A stretch of 64,000 bases of DNA from Paralvinella palmiformis (taxonomy: Eukaryota > Annelida > Polychaeta > Terebellida > Alvinellidae): the NCBI GenBank assembly GCA_025642065.1, contig JAODUP010000548.1, positions 298,501 to 362,500 on the forward strand, in the 5' to 3' direction. Position 1 is the stretch's first letter. Every line of letters begins with the position of its first letter. Made by a program: the position numbers and the translations under genes. This document shows, in pieces, positions 13,376-23,772 of the stretch. The notes below the pieces were generated by a model, which was given only the letters and a program-made list of their open reading frames with translations, did no database searches and was not told the origin of the DNA.

Positions 13376-15070
13376 TAGTTCTGTCCGTTTTCCCGCCGGG
13401 CAGATTTCTATACGGACATTGTCAACATGTGTTTTTTATGTATAGCTTTGCTCGGCAATGTGTGAAACGTCACTACTCTCTGCGTTCCATCGCTGGGCAT
13501 GCATGCATATTCAGCTGTATAATTAATTAGTCACGTGGTAGTCAAATAAAGTAATCCGTTATTATTAATTACTTATTAAGACGTTTATAATCGCAAAAAG
13601 TACGGAATTTATGTATAAATTGCAATAAGCAATTATCCGAACCTACTCGAAATCCGGAACATTAAAACTCGTTAACCTGATATTATAATCTGATTTCAGT
13701 CGACGACTACATGATGGGATCGTTTGGTGAAGTACAGTTAGTCAGTTTTAACCCCCCCCCCTGGTGTAACAGTGACACGTTTGTCACGATTAGCATCCTG
13801 GCGTCCATCACACGTGAGTACGTCTTGGTGTGAGTTATCAGGCACCAGGGTAAGCAATTATTTAGGCATCAGTTATTCTGGCACTAATTGTATTGAAGAC
13901 AGGCCAGATTTATCAACGTAATTAGTTCCACGGATTCACCATTTTCACCTTCCAAAATGTTTACGGTATTACGCTCTGGTATAATTGCTCTAAGATACGT
14001 ATACAACATGGCAGTGAGGTGTTAATTGTGTTAGCTCTTTTGCTGCTAAAGCTTTTTTTTTGCTTGCATTAGATATTTACCACGAAGTTATCACCTGTGA
14101 AACTTTCTGCAGTAAAGTTTATACTTTTCCCGCCATTTTTTAAAAGCTGTGTTCACTTATTGTTCTTCAAAAGTCGTTTGATATCTAAATGGTATAATTT
14201 CGATATTTATTTAATATTAAGTATTCGTCGAAATGATGTACGGCAGATCACGTGTCTATTTTTAATGTTATTACCTATATATTTTATTACATAACCTATT
14301 GAAGGACTGTAGCTGTTCGTTAACTAACGCGACGTTTAGGTATTTATGCTTGATGGCTTCCAATATTTAGCACAGTTATGGTATTCGATAACATTTCTAA
14401 GAATCCATAGCCTTTTTATCATATAAGACTATAATCTTGACAATGGTGATGCACTCGAGGAATGCATCCGTTCGTCATACCCCGGAACAGATAACGACAT
14501 ACTCAAGTACCTAGCACACTAGTCATTGTAAGCTAAGAAATAGTGACGAGCCTCTCATTATTAAAAGTGCCAGGAACCAGGTGTATTTGTGCAAGGTGTA
14601 GAGCACATCCTCGATGTTCTCTCCAAAACGGGAGCACAAACATTTGTGGGCGGATGTAATGGAAAGCTATTTTACACAGTTTGCCATTCGCGCTGCATCT
14701 AAGTGCTTTGTCCGAATCACGTGATTGCCACACGGTTTCCGGTATTTTGTGGTGCGCTGATATATTAGTTGGCACGATGTGTTTTAGAAGAAGTATTCAT
14801 AATGCTTTTCTGCTTCATTGGACTAACACACACACACACGCAGGGGTTTTCAATATAGTAATCTGGATAAGGAAATCCTGTTATGAAGATAAAATACTGG
14901 AAAACAAGCCTTTAAACACTGTAGTGAGAAAATATATTTATTTCGTAGTTTGTGATATGTAGATAAAAATATCCGCAAAATAACATCTATATATTTTGTA
15001 GTATACGCTGATATCACACATTTGCTATTAAATGTAAAAATGCCGTCTAGAATTACCAAACTGGTATTTG
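13376..15070. other. noncoding region downstream of HES gene A
   Basis: Nothing coding is recognisable. ORFs 14097-14294, 14533-14775 and 14681-14962 lack domains and overlap one another on opposite strands. Confidence 0.5.
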
Positions 15071-15077
15071 TTAACTC

Positions 15078-15083
15078 TTTATT
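15078..15083 (-). terminator. candidate polyadenylation signal, HES gene A
   Basis: AATAAA on the minus strand, about 220 bp downstream of the TGA stop, gives a plausible short 3' UTR. A second AATAAA lies further downstream near 14937. This is position and motif evidence only. Confidence 0.45.
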
Positions 15084-15301
15084 GATGTGTATAAGAAGGA
15101 AGACCTGATGTTTTAGTGTAACTATAAACTATATGAACAATATTCTCGCCATTTCTGATCATATATTATAGCAATATCGTATTTTATCACGTACAACGAA
15201 ATATATCACATTAAAAAGACCGGTTTTTTTTTCTTCCGGATCCCATCAACTATCATAGAGATGACGCTGGTGTGTTGGAACAAACTGACAATTAGATTTC
15301 C

Positions 15302-15942
15302 TCACCAAGGACGCCAGACTGGTTCCGTTTTTATGTCAAATAAGTTCAGATCTTTATTTCTATTTTGGTCATTTCGGTGATTCTCAGATAGTTCATCGTG
15401 CTCGTCCATCTTTCGCCGTTTAGAGGGAGGCACACATACATTATTGTTGTTGTCGTCACCGAATCCAGGAGATAAATCCAGTTTAGATGAACTGACGTGA
15501 TTTAAATTAATCGGCTTTTCGGATAATGGATGTCCAGACCGGGTGTTTTCTCTGTTATCGCTGCTACTAGGGGTCACAGAGAACCCGCCCTCACAACACG
15601 AATAGTCTCCAGAACCGTACAGTGAAGGTGGCGAAACGGACAATACCGAAGAATCAGATGACGTCATGGCGAGACCACCGAATGGAAGGAGTGGTCGGAG
15701 ACTTACTCCAGGAAGAGAATGGCTCGGCGATGCACACGGCACGCCATTGTACACGGATACACTCCCGAAAGATGAAATTTGATGCACGTGGTTCATGCAG
15801 TTACTGAGGTGTTGCATTAGACGCATGCGCACTTCCGAACTCAGCCCGTCGATCGATCCCAGATAACGCTGTACTTCCTGCGCGCATTCCCCAAATCCGC
15901 TCTGGTACTTTGTCGTAACAGTTGGGTCGATTGTCATGGCAG
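15302..15942 (-). CDS. hes: HES gene A coding exon 4 (Orange domain to WRPW stop)
   Basis: The acceptor is TTATACAG|CT, which completes the Ala codon split across the junction. The exon codes the Orange domain, a Ser/Pro/Gly-rich middle with no recognisable domain, a DDNNNN stretch, the basic patch KRRK, and the terminal [10 protein letters not shown]. The stop is TGA at 15304-15302. Confidence 0.93.
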
Positions 15943-18900
15943 CTGTATAATTGGGGGAAAATGAAATTATTGACGAAAGTTGTTGATTTTTTTTAGATAG
16001 CTATCTACCAATCTTCATTAACGAAATCGACACACACACACACACACACGCACACACACACACACACACACACCTGTCATCTGCTGTCTTTGTAATTCTC
16101 TCAGATGTTTCACGGTCATCTCTAATATGTCTGCCTTCTCCAACTTGGAATATCTAGCGCTCTGGAAATATATTTAAAACAGATGAAAACAACCGCATCA
16201 CCAAAGTCATATCATAATGTATAACTGTTTGCAAGATGTTTCCATAAACGATTTGGATAGTGATGCACTTTCCATAGTCTGATTGCTATCCAGCTGTAAT
16301 TGAAATACATGCCTCTAGAGTGTGTATGGGTGCAGCTGGCAACATCCCCCCCCCCCCGCTCGCACTGTTTATATTTATACGGCACGTGTGCCACGTGTTG
16401 GTAAGACAGTTTAACAGAGGTTCCCGCCACCTTCTAACCTTCCTTTGGTTTCAACATAAATCAGTGAGAAAAGCCAGAGAGCAGTTTGTTCTCAGCCCGA
16501 TGTTTGGTACACACATTAACGTATTGTACACATATCTAAACAAGTGGAACTTCGCACGAAACAAACGTTGGATGGGCTTCCAGAATCTGGGAGGGGGGGG
16601 GATTGAAGTGATAGGAAACATTTTGTTGTAGTTTCAGCGCTTAGTAAACGGAATCAATATTGCCAAATAAAACTGAGATCAAACGACGTCTGGGAGAAAT
16701 TGATTCCATATTTGTCAATTATTCGCGAAATTAACTCCAGTATTTCACCGATGAATTCATTTTAGGAAGTTTTACAAGTTTAAGGATCTCGTGTCCTTCA
16801 GTATTGTTCACTGTTTTTTAATATATTATTTCTGTCGGCTTCGGTGTGTAAATCTTCTGCTAAGTGTGACAAGTAATGTTCTCGGCGGTTTGATGTTTTA
16901 CGGCCACTTTTGTGCACGAGGTAGGCTAAATGGGCCGAACGACCTCCAAAGGTAACGAGGCGAAGTGAAAGATGAAACACCCTTCTGATATAGCCCGACC
17001 GGGGTTTGAACCCAGGTGCTATAGACCTGTGGCCAATTACGGCGGTGTCCAGTAGGATTTAGAAGAATACTTTATTGGTTGAACTCGATACATTTCATCA
17101 ATAATAATAATAATAATAATAATCTTCTGGTGTAGTTTTCTCTCTGTTCTTGTGAATTTAGTTCAGAGAAGAGCATTTCTTTTAAGTTTGTTCTTCGAAT
17201 TTCTCTTACTAAAAGAACAAAATCAACACGTCTAAGTGGTCACACACTTAACAACTTTCTAGAGCCTGGAGCAGCAGTTCCAGAATCAACAGCGGGCCTA
17301 ACCAAGCGTACGGGTTAAATTTCCTGTACTATCAGTCCGGAAGAAGTGTCGAATGGTTCTAATTTAGCACACCTGTGACTCGTTCGCCTATTGGCTGGCT
17401 GCTTGCTCTCTCCGTTAGCAGCTAAACAGTAACACCAGGCCCAAGCAACGCACAGTTAGACCACCCACCCTTCCAACTGCGACAGATCATCGTGCATATA
17501 TTAAGACCAGCCACTGGTCGTCGTTCTAAGCCTCGGGCACCAGTCACTTTTGTCACTGGTTTGCAGATCACCTGAGGTGTTACCGTCGATGGTTTGTACA
17601 CAGGACAGTCCTCAATCCATAAACACCCATCGCAGCGGGGAGATGCAATAAACATATCACTAACACCTACCGGGCAGGGTACACCGTGGGAAAGTGGTTA
17701 GAAGTGCTAACTGCGGTTGATCACGATGTGTAAGCCCGATAAACTCACAGGTGGTTATTGTCACGAAACCGTTGGCAGTCACTGAATATCCGGGCCTAAC
17801 GAAATATGTGACAACTTCAGGGAATGGTGTTTCCCTGCACGCTTAAATGCACGTTCACCGAATACCTTTCAGGTCGATAGGAAAATGCATCTCGTTTGTT
17901 GCGTTCGCTTTCTTATGGATGCCTGGATGTGGCATAAATCCAGAAAATGTGCGATCGTCCTAAAAACGACGACAATCCAAACACTTGAGTCTTGTTTTCA
18001 TAAGACGGATGGATCCTTGACTGGATAACAAATAAAACGATCTTCTCGAAATATTTGTATGCGTCAATGAAATGTTGAAGATATGTGACCTAATTATAGA
18101 CATATTAAGAACAGTGAGGAATTCTAAATTAATACACGAGTTCGTACACGTGCGTATTAAAGGCTTATGAATTATGATGGTAAAGGAAGGGGGTATTTTA
18201 GCCACTCGTTCATACATGATCAACGTTCTGTGAGAAATTGAGAACTTAGTAAATCCGTTTGTCGTGTAATAATAATAATAATGTATATTTAATAAAGCGC
18301 CCTTACTAGCAGGAGCCATTCAAAGGCGCTGTACAAATAATATGTAATTTAATAATACCCCAAATAATGTCCGTAAAAACCCTGTAATGATTTAAAAGAT
18401 AATAATTATTTATCTGTGAAAGCGACCTTAAATAGGTGTGTTTTTAGAAGAGACTTAAAATTTCCAAGAGACGACGAATTTCTAATATTTGCCGGCAACT
18501 TATTCCACAAATTGGGGGCTGCAACACTAAACGTACAATCACCATATGACTTGAGCCAAGACACTGGCACCTCCAATAGTATCTGACTGGATGACCTGAG
18601 TAGGTAGCCAATGTAGTTTTTGAAGAATGGGGGTAATATGTAAGTACCAGCATTCTTAATGATTCGCTGTGGGAGTTTTCCCAAACACCAGGATTATGAT
18701 ATTTTGAGGCATGACATCGTATATTCCTTATGCTTTTATGTTTTCAAGACAACAACGAAGGTCCTGTGAATTTTAAGCTATTACACTGACGAGTGACATC
18801 ACCAAAGTTTGTTACGACGAACGTTTGTAATATGGGTACATACAGATATACCTAAATCATGTATGCATTTAAACTCGCTGGGCGCCTCGGTTGACTAACT

Positions 18901-21471
18901 GATAGCGCGTTGGATCACAGATCATTGCCACCCGAGTTCGAATCTCGGCTGGATATATCTGAAAGGTGTTTCATCTTTAACTTCACTCCATTACCTTTGG
19001 AGGTCGCTCGGCCCATTTAGCCTACCATGTACACAAAAGTGGCCGTAGAACAGCAATCATAATTTAAACTTGCTCGTATTTGTCTTATTCCATGTCTCAT
19101 CATTAACTAGTGCCTTATTAGTGCAGGTTTTATTGTAATTCATGTCAGTACTAAGATTGATGTGTTACTGTGTATATTATAGTGTGTCAACAATATACAT
19201 ATGTTGAGTATTAAACTTTACTGTCCTGCGCAAGAAGACACCGAATTCAGAATACTTTGACATATCAAACCAAAAGCGACTCTACCAAAGAACTGTCAGC
19301 TAGTGGTGAGAACTGAAACACTGATAAATTATGGCATCACTCTAACACCACAAACGGTGTCAATTGAAGGGAAATTCACACCGCGAACAGAGACTACCAA
19401 AGACAGCTTTAAAATGGTGATATCGGTGGTAGATCCTTGTGTAACCGACCACGATGACTGATCTGAGACGAGAGTTCACTAATTCTTTTTGTCATTCGGC
19501 TAATGCCTTTAATGGCTACTGTCGTGTTGAGAGTGTACGTTAATGTCATTGTCATCTACGCCTTGGCTGCTCTCGTCAATTACTTCATCAGCTTCCAAAC
19601 CCCGGCTTCAAAGACTCCGGCTCATCCCGTCATCGCTTCTGCTGTTTCCCATAACGCCTTTCTGTTGCGGTAAGCTTTTCAAGTATCATCTTCAAGCAAC
19701 AACCTATACCTCCCTTCATTTGAGAACTCTTCCGTTAGTTCATTGTTCGGTCGGCTGCGGGCGGGGGGGGGGGCTGTTCTTCCCGAGAGACATCGAGTAT
19801 AGAACCGTACTCCATTCAACACAGACACGACTAATAGTAACACCGTGACCGTCTTCAAGTGTCACCGGTTCAAATAAGTAGCCGGCCACTCTCGTTGGCC
19901 TTCATCGCTGTTATAGAGACTCTATGCTCGGAGGAGTGCTTCCTTTGATATTATTAGGCGAGAGGGTCTTAGCGAATCCTATCCAGGAAAGACCAGAGCT
20001 CGACGCCCCATTTCCTGAATCGAAAGACCGGTCTAACCAGGCAGCGGGCTGTCCCTCCTACAGCGTCCCAATCATCTCAGTTACGGTAGGAACAGAGGAA
20101 CGAACGACTGGTGATAATATTAAGCACTTTGTACAACCCAACCAGCTCCACCCAGACTTTAACGTCGGCTATAGATCTAATCACCGCCATGGCCTTTGAA
20201 GTATTTAGCATTTTGTAGAGAAAAAGAACCCCGCTGCTATATCCGTATCGGCGTGTGTCGACAGTAGCCGGTAGATCTAGATCTCTAGCGGCGGTAGATC
20301 TAGATTCTAGATCAGTTGGGACAAGATCTAACTAAACTTTAATATCACATGGCATAGGGCCATCAATTGGTAAATTAAGAGATGACTATTTCACTGGATA
20401 ACAATTTTACCGTTTCCTTGAATCCTTACAAATATTGAAATAAGACTTTAAATATTTAAATTATCGTTCGTTTGGAGAGATAGAGATTCAGATCTTGACT
20501 CTAGATATCTAGATCTAGTAGTAAGTAGGTTAGTGGTAACAGTTAGTGTGATCCAACTTCAAGGATTTAGAATTGCGCGGTATATGATTATATCATATTA
20601 CCAGGCAATAGTTATATTGATTAGATCTAAACTTCTATCTAGACTAGTATTCATACCCAGCAAATCATTAACAGGAAGGATTTTTCAAAAGAGAATCACA
20701 TTTAAAAATCTTCAAGACACGTAATCAATAGTCTAGATCTAGGTAATAGATCCCTCGCCTCGGTAAATCTGGACTAGATCTAGTCTAGTCGATGTAGATC
20801 TTCTAGACGAGTCTAGATCTAGTTATAATTGTTTTACGCAGAAATCTGTTTACAATTTCAGCAGATATCCACAGACACAGTAGACTAGTCGAGTAAATCT
20901 AGATCTGTAGATCTACTATCTAGGCCCTAGCCTAGGCCTAGTCTTAAGTCTAGGACTGGGTCTAGATCTAATGAGTAGATCTAGATCTAGCAGATCATCA
21001 TCATGTAGACTACTAGTCTAGATCTAGTTTTGTGTTCTAATGTAGATCTACTAGAGTCTACATCTAGATCTAGTAGATCTAATAAGTACTCCAAGTCAAT
21101 ATAACTACAAACTAGTCTAGATACAGAAAACATAAAACTTACGTCTTTCTTCAGAGCATCTAACACCAAACTTTTCAACTGTTCCAATGAACTGTTGATT
21201 CTCGCGCGACGTTTCTTCTCTAACAGTGGTTTATTATTCTGAGTAGAAGTGAAACAACGAGAAAGGTTAAAGCAAGCAAAAAGCCAACGTTTGAAAGACT
21301 ACGAATCCTAACAATTCACATTCATTCCGGATCCGCCCATAAACTGATAGTCTAAACCAAAAAGCCATTATAACAACTAACCTTTCTAATTTGCGCTCGA
21401 TTCGTCGATTCATCATCTTCCGAGTCGGCATATCTCGGACTCCTAAGTCCTGACTGCGATGGTAGCTCCAT
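15302..21471 (-). CDS. hes: HES gene A: Hairy/Enhancer-of-split bHLH-Orange repressor, 4 coding exons, 304 aa
   Basis: This is a nuclear DNA-binding repressor of the HES family, which acts on CACGTG/CACGCG and N-box sites and recruits Groucho/TLE. Coding exons on the minus strand are 21471-21382, 21238-21143, 16161-16074 and 15942-15302, joined by GT-AG introns of 143, 4981 and 131 bp. The reading frame stays open and gives 304 aa. The basic region (about residues 29-45) has the HES-specific proline in [15 protein letters not shown]. Helix 1 and loop end at LVLDALKKD, helix 2 is [15 protein letters not shown] (about 71-85), and the Orange domain is about 103-145, beginning [14 protein letters not shown] basic patch KRRK (266-269) could be a nuclear localisation signal. 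The chain ends [10 protein letters not shown]. The start ATG at 21471 has A at -3 and G at +4. WRPW rather than YRPW, and Pro rather than Gly in the basic region, exclude HEY. The exact orthologue (hes1/hes4/hairy type) cannot be fixed by eye. The family is normally a Notch target. Confidence 0.93.
15943..16073 (-). other. HES gene A intron 3 with microsatellite splice donor
   Basis: This 131-bp intron begins with 43 nt of GT/GC repeat (16073-16031), so the 5' splice site is part of the microsatellite. Only the first GT has AG before it, which probably fixes its use. It also holds a 14-bp perfect palindrome, TAGATAGCTATCTA (15994-16007), and ends in a short C-rich tract before CAG. Confidence 0.85.
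16074..16161 (-). CDS. hes: HES gene A coding exon 3 (loop and helix 2)
   Basis: This 88-bp exon codes [20 protein letters not shown] and on to RQQMT, then the first base of an Ala codon (phase 1). The acceptor is TATTTCCAG|AGC. The donor is ACAG|GTGTGT and runs straight into a 43-nt GT-rich microsatellite. HES gene B has no intron at this point. Confidence 0.92.
16889..17050 (-). mobile_element. SINE family A copy (minus), in HES gene A intron 2
   Basis: The minus strand reads TTGGCCACAGGTCTATAGCACC, then the B box GGTTCAAACCCC and the body AGAAGGGTGTTTCATCTTTCACTTCG to AAAAGTGGCCGTAAAACATC. The head is the GGTTCAAACC subtype and is partly decayed at its 5' end. Confidence 0.85.
18268..18700 (-). 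pseudogene. 5'-truncated LINE: reverse transcriptase C-terminus, 3' UTR and (ATT)n tail
   Basis: On the minus strand 18684-18406 codes the end of a CR1/L2-type reverse transcriptase ORF ([19 protein letters not shown], then [15 protein letters not shown], stop). A 3' UTR follows with GTACAGCGCCTTTGAATGG and GGGCGCTTTATTAAA, ending in (ATT)n at 18282-18268. The upstream frame breaks near 18650. It is a dead 5'-truncated insertion inside HES gene A intron 2, in the same orientation as the gene. Its 3' end matches the relic at 59161-59281. Confidence 0.88.
18880..19061 (+). mobile_element. SINE family A copy with target-site duplication
   Basis: The GGGCGCCTCGG head, B box GTTCGAATC, and body ending GTGGCCGTAGAACAGCAATCATA. 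It is flanked by a 13-bp duplication ATTTAAACT(C/T)GCT at 18867-18879 and 19062-19074. It is antisense to HES gene A within intron 2. Confidence 0.9.
20271..21082. repeat. AGATCT/CTAGATCTAG-rich tract in HES gene A intron 2
   Basis: Over about 810 bp the hexamer AGATCT occurs roughly 20 times by my count, often nested in longer palindromes such as CTAGATCTAG, with related CTAGACTAGT and CCTAGGCCTAG palindromes. It is not a fixed-period tandem array: units are separated by variable AT-rich sequence. The tract ends about 60 bp from the exon 2 donor. Confidence 0.8.
21143..21238 (-). CDS. hes: HES gene A coding exon 2 (basic region and helix 1)
   Basis: This 96-bp exon is phase 0 at both ends and codes 32 residues from [15 protein letters not shown] to LVLDALKKD. 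The acceptor is CTACTCAG|AAT and the donor is GAC|GTAAGT. It has the same length and boundaries as exon 2 of HES gene B at 44686-44781. Confidence 0.93.
21382..21471 (-). CDS. hes: HES gene A coding exon 1
   Basis: Codes residues 1-30, MELPSQSG through QIRK. The exon ends AGAAAG|GTTAGT, a good donor in phase 0. The acidic stretch DSEDDE precedes the basic region. The first two residues of the basic region (RK) are in this exon. Confidence 0.88.
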
Positions 21472-22268
21472 CTTGAGGGAGTTCCTAATCCAGCAATTAT
21501 CAAATTTGGGAATACCGTTTCCCTCTAAATAGATAGTGGATGATATCCAAGGCGCTAGTTGACTGTTATGTATTGACGATGAACGTAAAATTTAAAAACG
21601 ATCCCTTGCATGTCCGGTTTCCTTTTCGTCAGAGAGCGTAATACGTCATCCTGTCTCTCCGTATAGTTCTAAATAGAGTTATAATGACGTCATGCAGAAA
21701 CTGAATACGCGACACAAATCCAGAACAAGGAAGGCGCTGTCTAAAAAAAACCTGGTCCACCAAGTCGGGAGAACTCTGAGAAGGAGTGACTAATTTACTA
21801 CAAGATTTAATATATCGAAAACGAGCAGCCTGCCTCCTATCTCATTATCTGCTATAAATAAGCGGGAACGTCGCTTATTTGACCAGCCCACCGGCTAGTG
21901 CAACAAGTGTTCGCCGCAGCCAGTGGTCCCCGCGGGCTCGTATTCCCTGCCATGTCGGTGGTAGAGGTCCCCGGTAAGAGGTTCCAGAGATCTGACACCA
22001 CCCCCTCCCGGCCAGTTGACAGGCCCCCTGCACGCTTCCAGCTCCGTCTGGAATGCGTCGCTATCTCGGCACGAACCTGTCAGCACGTGGCGTGACGACT
22101 CCGGTAGACGGTGATCCTGAAGAGCTCGCTTATCGGCGCAGACACGGCAGTATCTAATCTGGAAATTAACTTTTCTATTATCGGGGCACAGGTGTCGGGT
22201 GTCGGCCGGTCGCGGCGGTAGCTGTCGAAAGCCGCGTGCTTGGCTGGTGTGAAGCGAGCGCCAGCCGC

Positions 22269-22277
22269 TTTCCCACG
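22269..22277 (-). promoter_or_regulatory. Su(H)/CSL binding motif CGTGGGAAA
   Basis: A perfect match to YGTGGGAA read on the minus strand, about 800 bp upstream of the HES gene A ATG in the CpG-rich flank. In animals CSL sites in HES promoters mediate Notch activation. Here function is inferred from motif and place. Confidence 0.5.
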
Positions 22278-22509
22278 CTCCGGCACTCGGCCGGCGTTCT
22301 ATACGATCCGAGCGCATTTCGACCAATCAGCGCCCCGGGCGACCACTTGCCGCGGCCCAGTGATAAACAAGAGGCGGCACGCTGATTGGCTAGTTTTTGG
22401 CGCCGCCGGCCAACTGGTGTTTATGGCGCGCGTAACATCAATTTGGCCTGTTGACTTTAGAGGTCGAGCTACACGTGTCCGTTGAAGGGCTCTTTGACTC
22501 GTGAGTTGG

Positions 22510-22518
22510 TGTGGGAAA
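22510..22518 (+). promoter_or_regulatory. Su(H)/CSL binding motif TGTGGGAAA
   Basis: A perfect match to YGTGGGAA on the plus strand, 240 bp from the previous motif. That is too far for a classical paired site. It lies upstream of HES gene A. Confidence 0.45.
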
Positions 22519-22520
22519 AC

Positions 22521-23428
22521 TCGGTCGCATGCCGATATAATCGAGTAATTGTTGCAGCGGGATGTAGGAGATCTGGCTCAAGCCGTTGGGCCCGCTCGTA
22601 TAGCGGTATATCTTTGTTCAGTTCGCTATGCGTCCTTGGGCTCTGTTTTTTTTGTCATCCTGCGCGACACGTTAAACCGGATGAAGGCTGTAACGAGCTA
22701 TAAATAATGATTATGTTAAATAGGCGACTTCCCCACGCATTCTTGCACTCACAGAATTGTAGATTTCTGTGAATTGTGCTTACCTTGATAGCCAGGATCA
22801 ATACGTGCCAAAATGGTGTGTTTAAGGAAACCTTTCCCCGAGAGCGGTGACTATTGCTAACAGATTGGAAATATACAGACCCCCCTGGTGTTTACGGCGT
22901 ATCCTAGCTACGGTAATGCTGAACTATGCTAGACTGTGTTTAACTGTAGAGAAGTCGAGACAGCAGTGTAAATAGTGGCACGCTTTGTGTGTTTATTAAC
23001 CGCCAATAAAGACATGATGCGCAACATCTGCTGTAGGCTACCTACATTAGAGGTGTATTTCCTTATCTTTATCTATATATTTGTTTTCCTTATAAATTGT
23101 TTAAACTTACGATCAATTGATGATACAGGAAAACTAAATATATACGAAGTTAATAATAGCGCATATTCATTAAATTATCCGCAACAAGTATATAAGGAGC
23201 TTAATTCGTCCCCGTTTTTGTCGTATTTATAACACATTCTTGTCAGAATACTGTCTTCATATCAAGTTTTGAATTACGCGTGTTTCAGTGATCCTGAGCA
23301 ACGTGAGTGAAAAGGCGGGATGTGCACAGATTAGCCAAAAGATAGGTGGGGTTAGAAGACATCGATAAAGAAACTCAGAATCAAACACTGACAGACCAAT
23401 CCAAACAGGTAGACTTGCAGACGGATGT
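22521..23428. other. noncoding, upstream of HES gene A
   Basis: No domain-bearing ORF. 22975-23232 (+) is an 85-aa ORF with a hydrophobic stretch (LIFIYIFVFLI) but no homology that I recognise; it is probably chance. Confidence 0.4.
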
Positions 23429-23772
23429 CGGACAGTTGCTCACTCGGACAGTTGCTCACCGGACAGTTGCTCACCAAGCAAATGAAAAAGTGGACACTAG
23501 CTTACCAGTGAATTTTTAATAAGAGAACAAATCAACAATATTATATTAATGAAATAAAACAAAATGATCTGCGAACTTTATTCCCCTAATAATTGATAAT
23601 ATTCATCCCAATAATTATATAGGTAATAGGATACTAAGAAATATATATTTCTGATTTAGAAATCATTTAATTTGTTTTTTCATTAAAAATTCACTGTTGA
23701 GCAAGTGTCCATTTTTTCATTTGCTTGGTGAGCAACTATCCGGTGAGCAACTGTCCGATGAGCAACTGTCCG
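23429..23772. mobile_element. 344-bp foldback/MITE-like element with tandem-repeat arms
   Basis: The left arm 23429-23520 and the right arm 23682-23772 are inverted copies, roughly 90% identical by eye. Each arm starts with three tandem copies of CGGACAGTTGCTCAC (15-16 bp), then AAGCAAATGAAAAAGTGGACA, and ends AGTGAATTTTTAAT. The 161-bp interior is AT-rich and non-coding. This is the form of a non-autonomous DNA transposon. No convincing target-site duplication was identified, and the superfamily is unknown. Confidence 0.82.

Larger units (their letters stand above)
16162..21142 (-). other. HES gene A intron 2 (4981 bp)
   Basis: The intron has a GTAAGT donor and a TTTCCAG acceptor. It contains a SINE copy (16889-17050), (AAT)n at 17100-17124, a 5'-truncated LINE (18268-18700), a SINE with target-site duplications (18880-19061) and the AGATCT-rich tract (20271-21082). 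No additional exon is supported; the small ORFs here (for example 19543-19848 and 19924-20199) have no recognisable domain. Confidence 0.85.
21500..22520 (-). promoter_or_regulatory. 5' flank and probable promoter of HES gene A
   Basis: This is the sequence upstream of the gene A start. The part 21890-22500 is clearly richer in GC and CpG than its surroundings and holds no convincing ORF. Motifs seen: TGACGTCA (CRE-like, 21685-21692), CACGTG at about 22084 and 22453, CCAAT in both orientations near 22324 and 22384, and two Su(H)/CSL motifs. No convincing minus-strand TATA box was found; TATATTAA near 21810 and GTATAGAA near 22295 are weak candidates, so the transcription start is not assigned. 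Confidence 0.5.

Noticed and set aside
15622..15807. Plus-strand ORF
   Set aside because: Antisense shadow of HES gene A exon 4.
17685..17693. CGTGGGAAA in HES gene A intron 2 as a Su(H) site
   Set aside because: It lies in GTGGGAAAGTGGTTAGAAGTGCTAAC-type sequence that resembles a decayed tRNA-like SINE head, so the match may be incidental.
21267..21503. 78-aa minus ORF over HES gene A exon 1
   Set aside because: Wrong frame; the real exon starts at ATG 21471 in another frame and joins exon 2 at a GT-AG intron to make a continuous bHLH.
21895..22485. Overlapping ORFs on both strands upstream of HES gene A
   Set aside because: Open frames come from high GC content; no domain, and overlapping frames on opposite strands. 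Better read as promoter sequence.
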